From NCBI GenBank assembly GCA_012934845.2, contig WNNJ02000375.1, positions 124,001 through 188,000 of the forward strand: a stretch of DNA of 64,000 nucleotides. Direction: 5' to 3'. Shown piece by piece: positions 45,430 through 56,534 of this stretch (position 1 is its first letter; every line of letters starts with the position of its first letter). Source of the DNA: Pomphorhynchus laevis. Lineage: Eukaryota > Acanthocephala > Palaeacanthocephala > Echinorhynchida > Pomphorhynchidae. The notes under the pieces are model-generated. The model did no database searches. It saw only the letters and a list, made by a program, of their open reading frames with translations, and was not told the origin of the DNA. The translations under genes and the position numbers were made by a program.

Positions 45430-47300
45430 AACAAGACTGTGAATCAGGTGTCGAGAAGGTGTGAACGGAGGAGGTGTTTGAATGTGATAAAGGAGGGAGC
45501 GCGGCGGACGTCGAGAGGGAGTTGATTCCAGGCGAGTGAGGCGGCGAACGAGGAAGGATCGGAGACCGTAGTTGTTGGAGTAATTAGGAACGTGGAGTAA
45601 GAGGGTATGACAGAAACTAAGCGATAGTGAGGAGGGGCGAGTATCGTCTAATAAAGGAAGGTTGATGAACGATGGGGAGCCGACTGCGATGAGACGAAAA
45701 GTAACGAGAAGGCGGAGTTTGATGCGGATGTGGATGGTGGGCCAGGAGAGTTGGGCAAAATATGTGGATGTGTGGTCGAAGCGACGGAGACGAAAGAGTA
45801 CTCGAACGGCGGTGTTGATTATTCGTTGTAGGTGTAGGATGATGAATTTTGGAGAATTTACGTAAAGGCTAAGGCAGTAATCGATTTTAGGGAAAAGAAG
45901 CGATGAAAGAAGAGACATACAAGAACGGAAGTCGATAAGGGGACGGATACGGCGGATGTCACGGAGAATTAAGTTAGACGAGCGGACCTTGTCACGGACG
46001 AAGGGTTTAAGGGAAAGGTGATCATCGAAATGGAAGCCTAAGAAAGTGAGATTGTGGACTATAGGAATGATCGATGAGGCAAAAGATACAATGGGAGGAG
46101 ATATGTTTGGTTTACGGGGAAGGATCCACATTATTTTGGACTTTTCGGGGTTTAGAACGAGATGGAGATTGGAGAGACGTTTGTAGATAGAAGAAAGACA
46201 GTTGGAGGCAGAAATGCCGATATCGTGTATGCGATGTGCGGGTGCATGCGCATAGATTAGAATGTCATCGGCGTATTGCATGACCTTAAAGAAGTAAGGT
46301 TTGATAAACGGAGATAGATCGCCAAGCAGAAGAGAGAAAAGCAGGGGACCTAGGACTGAACCTTGTGGGACACCGCAAAAAATAGGGATGGGAGGGGAGG
46401 ATGATGAATTAGAACAGACGCGAAAGGAACGGTCAGATAGATATGAGGCGAACCATGCTACGGAGGAGGAAGAAAAGCCGTAATCATAACGAAGGCGAGA
46501 AAGGAGGACGGAGTGGTCGACAATGTCGAATGCGGAGGAGAGGTCGAGGGAGATGAGAACACTATATAGAGCCTTGTCTCGAGAAATGAGTAAGTCGTTG
46601 TACACTTTTATGCATGCAATTTCTGTCGAGTGATTAGATCGGAAAGCGGATTGGAAAGGAGGGTACAGATTGGATGAGGAGAGATAAGCGTTGATTTGTA
46701 TTAAGATGAGGCGTTCTAAGAGCTTAGAAAGAGTAGGAAGTAGTGAAATGGGGCGATAGCTAGAAGGAAGGGAGGGGTCGAGCGATTGTTTCTTAAGGAG
46801 GGGACGAACGATTGCGGATTTCCAGTGTGAAGGAAAGATACGACTGCGGATGGACGAGGGGATCGGCGGGTGAGGTTTTGTTGGGCAAGAACATGAGGAC
46901 AGATGATACTTCTGTAGGTGAGACAGGGAGAAGATGAACGAGTTCAGGAAGGGTGAGGCTAGGCGGGGCAGAGTGGGATAGGATGGAGACCGGGGTGTGA
47001 GAGAGCAGCGTGGATACTTTAGTCTGGAGAAATGACGAATAATCATTAGCATTGATGTTGCACGGCGTAGAGGAACGAGCCAGGATTGAGTTAAAAGTAT
47101 GCCAGAGAGTCTTAGAGTTGAATGAAGTGATGATTTTATGCTGCCAGAAGGAGTTGCATTTGGTACGTAGTAGGTTGAGATGAGACTGGCGAAGAGCAAG
47201 ATAGGAATCACGGAAAGACGGAGTTATCGAGCGGAAATCACGTCTGAGAGAGCTGTGATAGACTCGAAAAGCATGGCGGAGTCGACGCTTTGAGAATAGA
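45430..47300 (-). pseudogene. L2-like LINE ORF2, linker and reverse transcriptase part
   Basis: The long open frame 47211-45355 holds the RT from about 46850 downward. In order: FPSHWKSAIVRPLLKK, PSSYRPISLLPTLSKLLERL, LDLSSAFDIVDHSVLL with the first catalytic Asp, CGVPQGSVLGPLLFSLLLGD, MQYADDILIYAHA with the catalytic DD, LNPEKSKIMW and TFLGFHFDD. The linker before it (RQSHLNLLRTKCNSFWQHK, STLLSHTPVSIL, LPVSPTEVSSVLMFLPNKTS) is in another frame, so the first ~120 codons of the long frame are not genuine. A frameshift, perhaps with a small deletion, lies near 46860. A second frame change near 45545 affects the C-terminus. The motifs are of the CR1/L2 group. Confidence 0.88.
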
Positions 47301-47302
47301 CA

Positions 47303-48274
47303 TTAGATGTCAAACCATGGGGCACGGTGCAAGTGACGGTGTGGGTGAGACTTGAAGGGCAAGAGAATATCGAGAGTGGATGTGAGTTCAGAGTCGAAAA
47401 GAAAGGCGAGATCGTGAGGAGATGAATATGTTATTGTGGGTAATGATAGAGACGATTTGAGTAAGGCAGAGCGGAGAAGGGAGAGGTCAAGATTTCTCCA
47501 AGGGCGACGTAGGATTGTAGGTGTGTGAGGAGGGGTGTGGTTGCGAGTGAGATCAAGGGTGATAAGAAAGTGATCGGATAGACCAGGATCAGAGATGGAC
47601 AGTGAGGTGTAGGCAGCAAAATGATCGGGGACAGCGATGATGTCGAGTGCCCCACCAAGTATATGTGTGGGGGCAGTGGAGATTAGTTTGTAATTGTAGT
47701 TGGATAGAATGTTGATGAAGCGGATGGAATCTGTGGAAGAGGGGCGGTCTAGGCGGATATTGAAGTCGCCTAGAACGAGTGAAGGGATTGAGGACAAAGA
47801 ACAATGAGAAAGGAGGTCAGCGAGTTCGGTAAAAAATAAGGCTGTAGGAGCTGATGAACCGGGACGGTATACAATGGCGAGATCTAGAGTGACCAAGTTA
47901 GAATAACGACAAGTGAGCAATTCAAAAGAGCAAGGACTGAAAGGGGGATTGATTTTGCGAAGAGACGCTGGGTGACGCGCGAATGCGACGATGCCGCCAT
48001 GATTAGAGGATTTAGAAGGGTATGAGCTGAGAAGGCGGGCTGATTCGACTAGGGAGCAACCGGCAGAGAGCAGACGGCGAATGGAAAGGTCGTCGGAATC
48101 TGAGTGCCAGGATTCGGTGAGGCAGAAGAGATCGATGGATTGCTTGGTGAATACGTTGAGGATAAGATCGGATTTATTGAGAATAGATCTAGTGTTGAGG
48201 AGACCGAGGCGGAAACCGTGTGCTGTGGCGAAAGAGTATAGTGGAGAAGACACATAGGAGAGATGGAGCGCCAT
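47303..48274 (-). CDS. L2-like LINE ORF2, AP-type endonuclease part
   Basis: 323-codon frame. Motifs of the exonuclease/endonuclease/phosphatase fold in order: LGLLNTRSILNKSDLI (about residue 22), FCLTESWHSDSD with the catalytic Glu (about 51), IVYRPGSS (about 134), LVLGDFNIRLDRPSS with the catalytic Asp/Asn (about 163), and GALDIIAV and GLSDHFLITLDL with the SDH triad element (about 203-232). It nicks target DNA to prime reverse transcription. The frame ends at a stop after RAPWFDI, short of the RT; the same frame is readable again after the stop to about 46860, so this is a premature stop within ORF2. Confidence 0.9.
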   Translation of the reverse strand: MALHLSYVSSPLYSFATAHGFRLGLLNTRSILNKSDLILNVFTKQSIDLFCLTESWHSDSDDLSIRRLLSAGCSLVESARLLSSYPSKSSNHGGIVAFARHPASLRKINPPFSPCSFELLTCRYSNLVTLDLAIVYRPGSSAPTALFFTELADLLSHCSLSSIPSLVLGDFNIRLDRPSSTDSIRFINILSNYNYKLISTAPTHILGGALDIIAVPDHFAAYTSLSISDPGLSDHFLITLDLTRNHTPPHTPTILRRPWRNLDLSLLRSALLKSSLSLPTITYSSPHDLAFLFDSELTSTLDILLPFKSHPHRHLHRAPWFDI

Positions 48275-48289
48275 CGAATTTTTGGACGG

Positions 48290-49262
48290 GTGTGGACAAC
48301 TTGAAAATTTCCGTCAATGTTTCGGATGGAGAGTGATGTTTCGCCGTTTTCCTCACGACGGCGTTTTTCGATGCGGGCTGAAGAGATTTGAGCGATTTCA
48401 GAAGGGGCGCGATCGGGGAAAATTCGAGTGGTTGAAGATGACATGAGTTTGAATCGTTGAGAGAGGACAGAAGACGCGTGAGAGCGATGCTTGAAAACAA
48501 TTTTTAGGAGAGGGGGCTGGGAAGGATTAGATTGAGAAGATTTGTTTAGACGGATGAATGCGACAGGAGAAATGTCCTTGAAAAAGGATGGTTTATCCGC
48601 AGGAACAATAGACGAGAGGATGGATCTGAAGGCGGAAACATCGTGGTCCAGACTTTCTTGTGGAGATAAAGAGTTAGAAGGCGTGATATTAGTAACAATG
48701 ACGCAACGATCGCTAGAAGCAAAGCGCTTCCGTAAAGGAGGACGACTGACGTGAGTAGGTGAGATCACGATAGAAGAGCTGTCGGTTGATGATTTGGAGG
48801 GATTTGGTTTGACGACGGGAAACATAGAGGATAATGATAATAAAGAGGGTGGCAACCGATGCGAGGAAAGGTTATGAGTGGAAGGATAGTGGAGGTTGGT
48901 GGAGGTGATTTTGATTGACGGATGCAAGTTATTGAGAAACGAGACGGAAGGACGGGACGTGGGGTGTCGGGGAGTGAAGATGACATGGAATGGGAAGTGT
49001 ATAAGGTGGCAGGGTCGGTGTGTGTAGAAAGGACATTAGAAACGACGGGGGTAGTTTGAGTTGACGTGTTGGATGTTGATATGTGCTTATTGGAAAGGTT
49101 GCATATTAGTTTGTTGGCACAAAAACCACATACAAAGTCTTCTTTAGCCTTATTCTTGTCGCAGGTGATTGTTGTCCAGACGCTGCAGTCGTGTATCGAG
49201 CACTGTACTTGCAGTTGTCCATAGTTGATGTCGGTCTTAGTTATTTTCTTACGTCCTCCCAT
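48290..49262 (-). pseudogene. L2-like LINE ORF1 protein (nucleic-acid-binding), frameshifted
   Basis: Starts MGGRKKITKTDINYGQ at 49262. It carries a PHD-like Cys pattern, CSIHDCSVWTTITC then CGFCANKLIC, in the first 55 residues. A Ser/Thr/Pro-rich stretch follows. Near 48925 the coding frame changes to the one open at 48927-48049. That frame holds RCVIVTNITPSNSLSPQESL, DVSAFRSILSSIV, VAFIRLNK, LLKIVFKHRSHASSVL and TRIFPDRAPSEI, an RRM-like chaperone module typical of CR1/L2 ORF1 proteins. The protein would bind the element's RNA. Only the part to about 48290 is likely real; the rest of that frame overlaps the endonuclease start. Confidence 0.75.
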
Positions 49263-49377
49263 AAACGATGGTTTCCGTCGATTGTTGTCGTCGATGGTTG
49301 TCGTCGATGTATACTTTGTAATTTGCTAGAACAGTTATAAATTTTCTTGATATTGTCTTGATATGAAATTTTCAATA

Positions 49378-50074
49378 ATATTAAAGGAACAATTCTTTAG
49401 GTACAATTCGTTGAAAACAATCGACCGAATGCCTCTGAAAAATCTAAAAAGATAACGTCGACGTATTTATCTGAGCAATTCATGGGCAGCAAGAGAAACG
49501 ATTCTAAAAGTACAATTCTTATTTAACAATTCTAATTGAACAATTCTAAAGGAACAATTCTAAAGCAACAATTCTAAAAAACAATTCAAAAGGAACAATT
49601 CTATGGGAACAATTATAAAGTAACAATTCTAAAGGAACAATTCTACAGCAACAATTCTAAAAAAACAATATTGAAGAAACGATTCTAAAGGAGCAATACT
49701 AAAGAAACATTTCTTAAAGTACATTTCTAAAGGAACAATTCTGAAGAAGCAATTCTAAAGGAACAATTCTAAAGGAATAATTCTGAAGAAACGATTATAA
49801 AGGAACAATTCTAAAAACGATTCTAAAAGAACATTCTAAAAACGATTCTAATTGAACAATTCTAAAGCAACAATTCTAAAAAGCAATTCTAAAGGAGCAA
49901 TTCTAAAGTAACAATTCTCAAGCAACAATTCTTAAGCAACAATTCTTACAAAAAACAATTCTAAATGAATAATTCTAAAGGAACAATTCTAACGGAACAA
50001 TTCTAAAGGAACAATTCTAAAAGAACAATTCTAAAGGAACAATTCTTAAAGTACATTTCCAAAGGACCAATATC
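49378..50074. repeat. 14-bp minisatellite array 5
   Basis: Continues the array on the 5' side of the L2-like LINE; it is interrupted by the duplicated non-repeat block at 49405-49500 and ends where the R2-like LINE begins. Confidence 0.95.
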
Positions 50075-50075
50075 C

Positions 50076-51835
50076 GTCGAATCGCCGTCGGATTTACAAT
50101 TGGCCGCATCGATTCTAAACTGCCATGTCAATTCGAATCCGGTTCGCTCGCCGGTCATTTATTCCCTATACTGTTGAGCGTCGGTACTCCGCGTGGAATC
50201 TAAGCGACAATCATGCATTTCGCGTGTTCATGCGTGACATGGCTAGTCGTAACCACACTATGTTAAAACTCGACTACTACAACGCGTTCAACTGCTTGAT
50301 CAGAGATGCAATCCTGCGCTACGTCGCTCGCGCAATACCGCATATTTTACCATTTGTTCGACTTTGTTACGACCGCCCGATCGAGCTTCTATTCAGCAAC
50401 AAACCTATCCTCTCGGCTGAAGGCGTTCGGCAGGGCGACCCATTAGGCTCTGTACTATTTTGCCTTACCGTCGACAGCTTAACACATAGCTTAAAATTCA
50501 GTCTGAACATATGGTACCTGGACAACTGCGTCCTGGGCGGTACGGTGAAGGACATTCTGGCCGATATCCACAAAATTCAGGCTGACGGAGCCGAAATTGG
50601 ATTGCAATCAAATTTCCAAAAGTGCGAGGTGATCACCGAAAGCATGTGAACCAAGCTATTGCGTACAAGCTAATAAGGTGCAAGACTATCACACCTGAAG
50701 ACACACAGCTACTGGGTGCGCCGCTTGTCGGGCAAGCAAGCATCGACAACGCATTAAGCTGCGCAGTGCACGAGCTTCATAACTCTGAAATCCGGTTGAC
50801 CGATTTGAGCGCTCACGACGCCTTCGTGATTTTGCGTAGCTCACTCGGCTTGCCAAAGATTGGCTTCCTTCTTCGATGTAACCCCTGCTACAGACGTGAA
50901 ATGCTTAAACTTTTCGACATTGAAGTTTGAAGAATATTGAGCGAAATACTCAATACGAAGCCTAGAGGCAAGCGACCTTACCGATCCGTCTTGGAGGTCT
51001 CGGTGTTTGCCAGGCATTAGAGGCTGCCCTTTCTGTGTCCGGTTCATCCATCAAGGACACAATGGTACTCAAGAAGATACTGCTACGGAACTGTCCGCCA
51101 TTAACTATTCGCCCTTCAGAATCAGACTGGGAAAATACCACAAATAAATGGAACGCGGAATATCGGACGACCATTCCATCGGATCAAATATCTAAAAAAC
51201 GATGGATGGCCGAACTCTAAGCGTGCCAATGAAGACTTGTCGACGAAGCACGGACAACTGAATCTCGAGCCCGACTCATCGCAGTAGAATCAAATTGGTC
51301 CGGGGCGTTCCTTGAAACACTGCCGATCACATTCGTCGGCACACGACTTGATGACCGATCTATTTCTATCGCCGAAGCGTTGGGTCTCGGTATTCAATGC
51401 TTTCAACAACATCGGTAGGCTTAGCGATAGACTATGGCAAACGACCCGATGGTGCGACTCTTATGCTATGGGAGGCTGGCCGTATACTCGTTTGGGATTT
51501 CACTTGCCCGAACACCCTGGCAGCCAGTCATGTCGCACATGCGGTATCTTCTGCTAGCGATGTTGCAGCCAACGCGTTGCAGCTCAAGCGAACCAAATAC
51601 AGCTGCTTCAAGTATCGACAGTATTTGTTTGTCCCCGTCGCCATCGAAACACTTGGCGCTGTCGGTCCCAGTGCATCTGCGTTTTTGAGGCAGCTTGGTT
51701 CCATGGTTGAGGCTGACAACCGGTGATAAACGCGCATTCAGCTGGCTCATGCAATGAATCAGCGCAGCCGTGCAACGAGGGAACGCGGCATCCTTTATGG
51801 AGTCGGCTGGAGATCCCTTCCTAGGCAACTACCTC
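50076..51835 (+). pseudogene. R2-like LINE (family A), 5'-truncated copy
   Basis: Plus strand. 50125-50649 holds the palm: LKLDYYNAFNCLIRDAIL (catalytic Asp), SAEGVRQGDPLGSVLFCL, and WYLDNCVLGG where the usual YLDD reads YLDN. The thumb and linker follow (LGLPKIGFLLRCNPCY near 50850). Then come ARLIAVESNW, RLDDRSISIAEALGLG, and GKRPDGATLMLWEAGRIL with WDFTCPNTLAASH (51430-51530), the endonuclease core. The tail is VAIETLGAVGPSASAFLRQL then QRGNAASFMESAGDP. Stops and frame changes break it at several points. It is inserted directly into the minisatellite, with a 5' truncation inside the RT. Confidence 0.88.
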
Positions 51836-52200
51836 ATTATTTAATTCATATATATTTGTTTGCACAAATGTTTTGAAATTAATTATATTAGTCAAAAAAT
51901 AAAATAAAAAATAAAAAAAATAAAAATATGTGTTATTATCGAAAGCTTTCGTTTACATTAATTTTAAGGTTAAGTCAGCTTTATTACCAACCATTAAGTT
52001 ATCCTTTAGTTTGTTAATACAAAATGCTTCTAAAATCTTACGTTTAAGCATACTGGATTCTTTTGATAATATGGTAATTCCATCGAAATCGATTTGTTAA
52101 TAATAAAGATTTTCTTAAATAAATAAACAAGCCGTCAATAAGTCAGAGTAAATAAATAAATGGAAAGTACACACGGAGAAAGTAATAAGACATAGTAATT
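51836..52200. other. AT-rich spacer with AAAT runs
   Basis: Includes an AAATAAAAAATAAAAAA tract at about 51896-51925, plausibly an old LINE tail. Nothing coding. Confidence 0.5.
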
Positions 52201-53250
52201 AATCATAGCTTCTTCCTCTTCCAAGACATTACCAACTTTCATGACCTCAAATCCATGGTGATCTGAGCCCCCAACCAATCCAGCACGCCGCTTTCCGATT
52301 GAACCACCCGGGGTCTTTCACCCCCGAAGAATCCAATCGGCGCAGACGATGTTGGGTAAGCGAGAGACGAGGAGCTTCAGAAACCTTAGTCTTTGCTCTG
52401 GGGGACGTCTTCTAGAGAAGAAGACTAATCCCGAGATAGCTTGGGTGCCCCAGAGGGGCACCTGGGTTTTCCCATTCAACGACAGATGAATGGGAAAACC
52501 CATTCATCTGTCGTTGAATGGGCCTGTTTCAGAGCCCAACTAGCTCTCTTTAGGATAAGTTTTAGTCTATGCAGGTCAGCTTTCGCCGACCAGTTCACCG
52601 AAACGGTGAACCCCAGGTATTTTACTCGACTTGTGAAGGTAGGGAGTGGTTCAGAGGCAAATATGGAGAAGAGTGCAGAGAGTGCTAATCTCTTAAGCTT
52701 TTGCTTTGTCGCAGGGGAGCCATGGAAGACAACCACCTGCGATTTGACGGAATTTAAAACAACATTGGACCTGGGTAACTGGTCTTTTAATCTTAAAAAT
52801 AATCGGCTGATGGCAGTGACTACGTCCTTACACCTGCGTCCAGAGAACATGGATGTGGTGTCATCAGCGTACACCACTAGACGTTGATCGCGTTTAAATA
52901 TGTTGAATAGATTTATGGAGGCAGCAAGATACAAGATAGGAGAGAGGGGAACCTTGAGGCACACCCGTAATAGGGTAGAACTGAGGTGCATCAGGGTCGT
53001 CTTCATAATAAAATCGCTTGGTGTACAGCATTATCCCCACCCTGTTAACAATTCTCGCAGGCAACCACCGGGGACCTGAGAGAAGAGATAACAGAAGGTA
53101 TAGGGATGCGGTCAAATGCATCCGAAAAGTCAAGGAAAACAGCCACAGCGAGTTGATGGCTATTCTCCCGACAGAACTAATGCACTTCACCAACTGCTGT
53201 GTCAAATGCAACTGGCAGCGCATCTCATGATTTAGATTTTAATTGCCGAA
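52200..53250 (-). pseudogene. AP-endonuclease LINE fragment (family F), RT part
   Basis: Minus strand. WLPARIVNRVGIMLYTKRF and YYEDDPDAPQFYPI then TGVPQGSPLSYLV (53080-52935). The catalytic QRLVVYADDTTSMFSGRRCK follows (about 52890-52830), then LNSVKSQVVVFHG and YLGFTVSVNWSAKADL. After the hairpin at 52471-52522 comes VPLWGTQAISGLVFFSRRRP, then RFLKLLVSRLPNIVCADWIL (52460-52330). It is the same family as 13243-14300. The hairpin replaces part of the sequence that should join RASWALK to the PLWGT region. Confidence 0.8.
52471..52522. repeat. Perfect 24-bp-arm hairpin inside LINE
   Basis: Arms 52471-52494 and 52499-52522 are exact complements with an AAAA loop. The arms begin CCCATTCAACGACAG. 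It marks an internal rearrangement of the LINE. Confidence 0.97.
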
Positions 53251-53254
53251 TGGT

Positions 53255-54178
53255 GGAAATTAAATCAGCTAACTGAGTCTACGTATTGTTATATAATTAT
53301 AAAATAAACAAAACATAATAATGCTAAATCAAAATTTAATAATTAAATAATAAAATTAATAATTGTTTTTAGATTTTCTATAATTTAAATCAAGTTAAAA
53401 AATAAAAAATAAAAAATAAAATTTAAAATAAACGTCATTTTTATGAATTGACTAATAAATAACAGACGTTGTATCAGAATAAGAATTAGAGGTCATCAGG
53501 AGGAACTGCTATGCTATCAGGTTTCGGCCCCTAACTCCTCTACCCAACATAGCAGCGGGGCCAAATACATGCTAATGATGTATTTCCTCTGAAATAACTA
53601 TCTAGTATCTTATTCTAAAGCAAAGTATATTATTTATTATCCATCCATAAAAATTAGTCACTTAAGAGTTTAAATTTATTCTTTATATTATTGTGTTGAT
53701 TTATATATTTTACTATTTTCTGCTTGATGTTATTTTTATAGTAACCTAGTTTAAAATATGTATCTATTAAATTATTTAAATGATTATTGAAGAAAGTCAA
53801 TATCATTACATATTGTTGCAATTCTTAAAATTTCATTATTTAATGTATTATATTTTATATTATATGGTATGCATGAATGCTCATGCAAAAATATGTTTCT
53901 TGTAAATTTAAATATGTCATCTTTACGATATAAATTAATAGTAGTTTTAGTTAATGTTAATTTAATGTTCATATCTAGATATACACCTTCTTTATCATTA
54001 ATATTGGTTTTGTTAAGAATAAGGCTTTCTGGATAAATGTGCTCACTAATTGAATAAAAATTATTAGAATTAAATACACATATATCATCAATGTATCGAA
54101 ACATATATTTTATATATTTATATTGTTTAGATTTAGTTTTTACACAGTTATGAACAAATTCATATTCTATAAAAGCTT
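53255..54178 (-). mobile_element. Naiad-like PLE 3' part (left arm of inverted pair)
   Basis: Terminal box at 53260-53285, conserved 3' region at 53465-53620, then the minus frame 54104-53784 with FRYIDDICVFNSNNF, YLDMNIKLTLTKT and LHEHSCIPYNIKY. It stops at 54178 inside the RT region. It is nearly identical in reverse to 55927-56838 on the plus strand, forming an inverted repeat of about 0.9 kb. Confidence 0.92.
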
Positions 54179-54620
54179 ATACGAGTCTTTTAATCTGGCA
54201 AGGTCGTCTTTTTCTAGATATGTAGGAAAGTTAGTTAATTTCACTGTAGCTTGTACTGGTTTGAATACTATTGTTCCGAGTTGTGAAAGATTATTATTAA
54301 AGAAAGTCTCGTATGCTTTCATGAGTTCAGATGTTGAAAAGGAGACTTTCAACTGATTATGGTACGTCCTGACTGTATTAAATACTTCCCTTTTAGTATA
54401 GTTTATCACAAACTTCCTCAGGAAAACATTGAATAAACAATGCTTCTCCATCGTTTAATAGCATTTATTACTGCCAAGTTTTTTAGTTTAGGTACCGGGG
54501 GAAGTTCCTCCGAGTATGTAATAGTAGCAACATCAAAATTACTAACCTGCATGTCTTGAAATGTAGAATTAGAAGGATGAACAATACCTTTAACTTGAGA
54601 AATTTCGTTAAAAATGCTGC
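54179..54620 (-). other. Unique coding-like segment between inverted Naiad copies
   Basis: Not Naiad sequence. The minus strand has an open frame (54451-54167) reading KREVFNTVRTYHNQLKVSF, STSELMKAYETFF, and TVKLTNFPTYLEKDDLARLK. Another frame just upstream reads VSNFDVATITYSEELPPVPK. Protein-like composition, but no family recognised. It may be target DNA (host or an older element) trapped between two insertions. Confidence 0.35.
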
Positions 54621-55222
54621 CATAGCCGGACTTTTAAATAATTCTAAAAGTAAAGAAATAATAGGGTCAGATTTAAGTAAATATATTCCTAAAATAAGGT
54701 ATAAACTCCTACCACCATTAGGACGAAAAATTTGTAATTATAATAAAGAATTAAAATCAATATGTAACGATAATATTAGAAACATAATGGAAACAGAATG
54801 CAATTGTAGAAGTCTTAGTTTTGATAAAATAAATGAAGATATATGTACCCATAATCTAGAATTAATTGAAAATTGTGAATTAAGAAAGCTGCTATCGAAA
54901 GGGTATAAATATAGATTAAATAACAACAACGACAAAAATAAAATTTACAGTTCGTTATATAATAACTTAAATGATTACTTTAGTAAGCTGATTAATAGTG
55001 AAAGCTCGAATATATCTAAGATAAAAATTTGTAAAGATTATATATTTGATAAAATTAAAAATAAAATGAAAATAACAAACAATTATAAAAGGAAAGATAA
55101 AATTAATAAAGATATGTATAAAGAACTTACTTAAATTAAAGGATAACTATATAATAACAACTATTGATAAAGCTCGTAATAGCTTTGTCTTCATATGCAA
55201 AAAGCTTTATTATGATATACTA

Positions 55223-56467
55223 ATGAAAGAGGTTAATTCTAATGATTTAAATGTAAATCCAGCATATGAACGTAGTGAGTTGAGTTTAGAAACCTTTATT
55301 ACAAGTCACTGTTCTATAATGGATAAAAAGGGTATAAAGGTTGAATTAGATAATAAAACTATACCTATATTATATTGGAATCCAAAATTACATAAAAATC
55401 CAATAAAACCTAGGTTCATATGTAGTGCGTTTAAATGTACATTAAAACCACTTTCTGTTTATATGAATAAAATACTTAAAGTAATTAAAGCACATTTTAA
55501 AAAATATTGCAAGGTAATCGAAATTAATACTGGTATAAAACACTATTTCAGTATTAATTCTACAAAAGAATTTTTAGAACAGACAAAAGGAATAAATTTT
55601 CAGAATATAAATACGTACGATTTTAGTACGCTTTATACAAATCTAGATTTAGTAGATATTAAAGAAGCGTTAGTAAAATTAATTAATCTTATATTCGGAA
55701 AAAGATATACATATATATGTTATAATAATTATAACGCCTATCTAACAAAAATTAAACCATCAAATAAATATAAATATATGGATAAAATTGAATTAATAGA
55801 ATCCTTAAATATTTTGATAAATCAAAATTATTTAAAAGTAGGGACATCTATATTTAGACAAGTAAAAGGTGTTCCAATGGGTGGTAATAGTAGCCCAATT
55901 ATAGCTGACTTGTTTTTAAGCTTTATAGAATATGAATTTGTTCATAACTGTGTAAAAACTAAATCTAAACAATATAAATATATGAAATATGTGTTTCGAT
56001 ACATTGATGATATATGTGTATTTAATTCTAATAATTTTTATTCAATTAGTGAGCACATTTATCCAGAAAGCCTTATTCTTAACAAAACCAATATTAATGA
56101 TAAAGAAGGTGTATATCTAGATATGAACATTAAATTAACATTAACTAAAACTACTATTAATTTATATCGTAAAGATGACATATTTAAATTTACAAGAAAC
56201 ATATTTTTGCATGAGCATTCATGCATACCATATAATATAAAATATAATACATTAAATAATGAAATTTTAAGAATTGCAACAATATGTAATGATATTGACT
56301 TTCTTCTTCATAATCATTTAAATAATTTAATAGATACATATTTTAAACTAGGTTACTATAAAAATAACATCAAGCAGAAAATAGTAAAATATATAAATCA
56401 ACACAATAATATAAAGAATAAATTTAAACTCTTAAGTGGCAAATTTTTATGGATGAATAATAAATAA
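55223..56467 (+). CDS. Naiad-like PLE reverse transcriptase (best copy)
   Basis: 414-codon frame, the most complete RT of this family in the window. Approximate residues: YWNPKLHKNPIKPRF (51-65), FSTLYTNLDLVDIKEAL with the first catalytic Asp one residue before FSTLY (132-149), FRQVKGVPMGGNSSPIIADL (210-229), YVFRYIDDICVFNSNNF with the catalytic DD (253-269), YLDMNIKLTLTKT (294-306) and LHEHSCIPYNIKY (328-340). It ends SGKFLWMNNK. No endonuclease follows, in line with the N-terminal position of the endonuclease in this family. Very AT-rich codon use (Ile, Asn, Lys, Tyr), unlike the L2-like LINE. The ATG used is internal; the true protein begins far upstream. Confidence 0.88.
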   Translation: MKEVNSNDLNVNPAYERSELSLETFITSHCSIMDKKGIKVELDNKTIPILYWNPKLHKNPIKPRFICSAFKCTLKPLSVYMNKILKVIKAHFKKYCKVIEINTGIKHYFSINSTKEFLEQTKGINFQNINTYDFSTLYTNLDLVDIKEALVKLINLIFGKRYTYICYNNYNAYLTKIKPSNKYKYMDKIELIESLNILINQNYLKVGTSIFRQVKGVPMGGNSSPIIADLFLSFIEYEFVHNCVKTKSKQYKYMKYVFRYIDDICVFNSNNFYSISEHIYPESLILNKTNINDKEGVYLDMNIKLTLTKTTINLYRKDDIFKFTRNIFLHEHSCIPYNIKYNTLNNEILRIATICNDIDFLLHNHLNNLIDTYFKLGYYKNNIKQKIVKYINQHNNIKNKFKLLSGKFLWMNNK

Positions 56468-56534
56468 TATACTTTGCATTAGAATAAGATACTAGATAGT
56501 TATTTCAGAGGAAATACATCATTAGCATGTATTT

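Larger units (their letters stand above)
45392..49375 (-). mobile_element. L2-like LINE, near full length
   Basis: About 4 kb with a 5' leader (49263-49375), ORF1, an AP-type endonuclease, RT and a 3' stem-loop (GCGTGC 45397-45402 with GCACGC 45407-45412). It is enclosed by the 14-bp minisatellite on both sides. GC content is much higher than the surroundings. The frames are broken in a few places, so it is not autonomous as it stands, but the break number is low. Confidence 0.9.

Noticed and set aside
45662-45865. Plus-strand frames opposite the L2-like LINE (also 9214-9432, 46301-46483, 48542-48754)
   Set aside because: Arg/Met-rich shadows of the minus-strand LINE coding sequence.
46860-47211. 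N-terminal ~115 residues of the long L2-like RT frame
   Set aside because: They are out of frame with the genuine ORF2 linker, which is readable in the endonuclease frame after its stop.
48049-48290. C-terminal part of the ORF1 frame
   Set aside because: It overlaps the well-supported endonuclease start in another frame and has no ORF1 motif.
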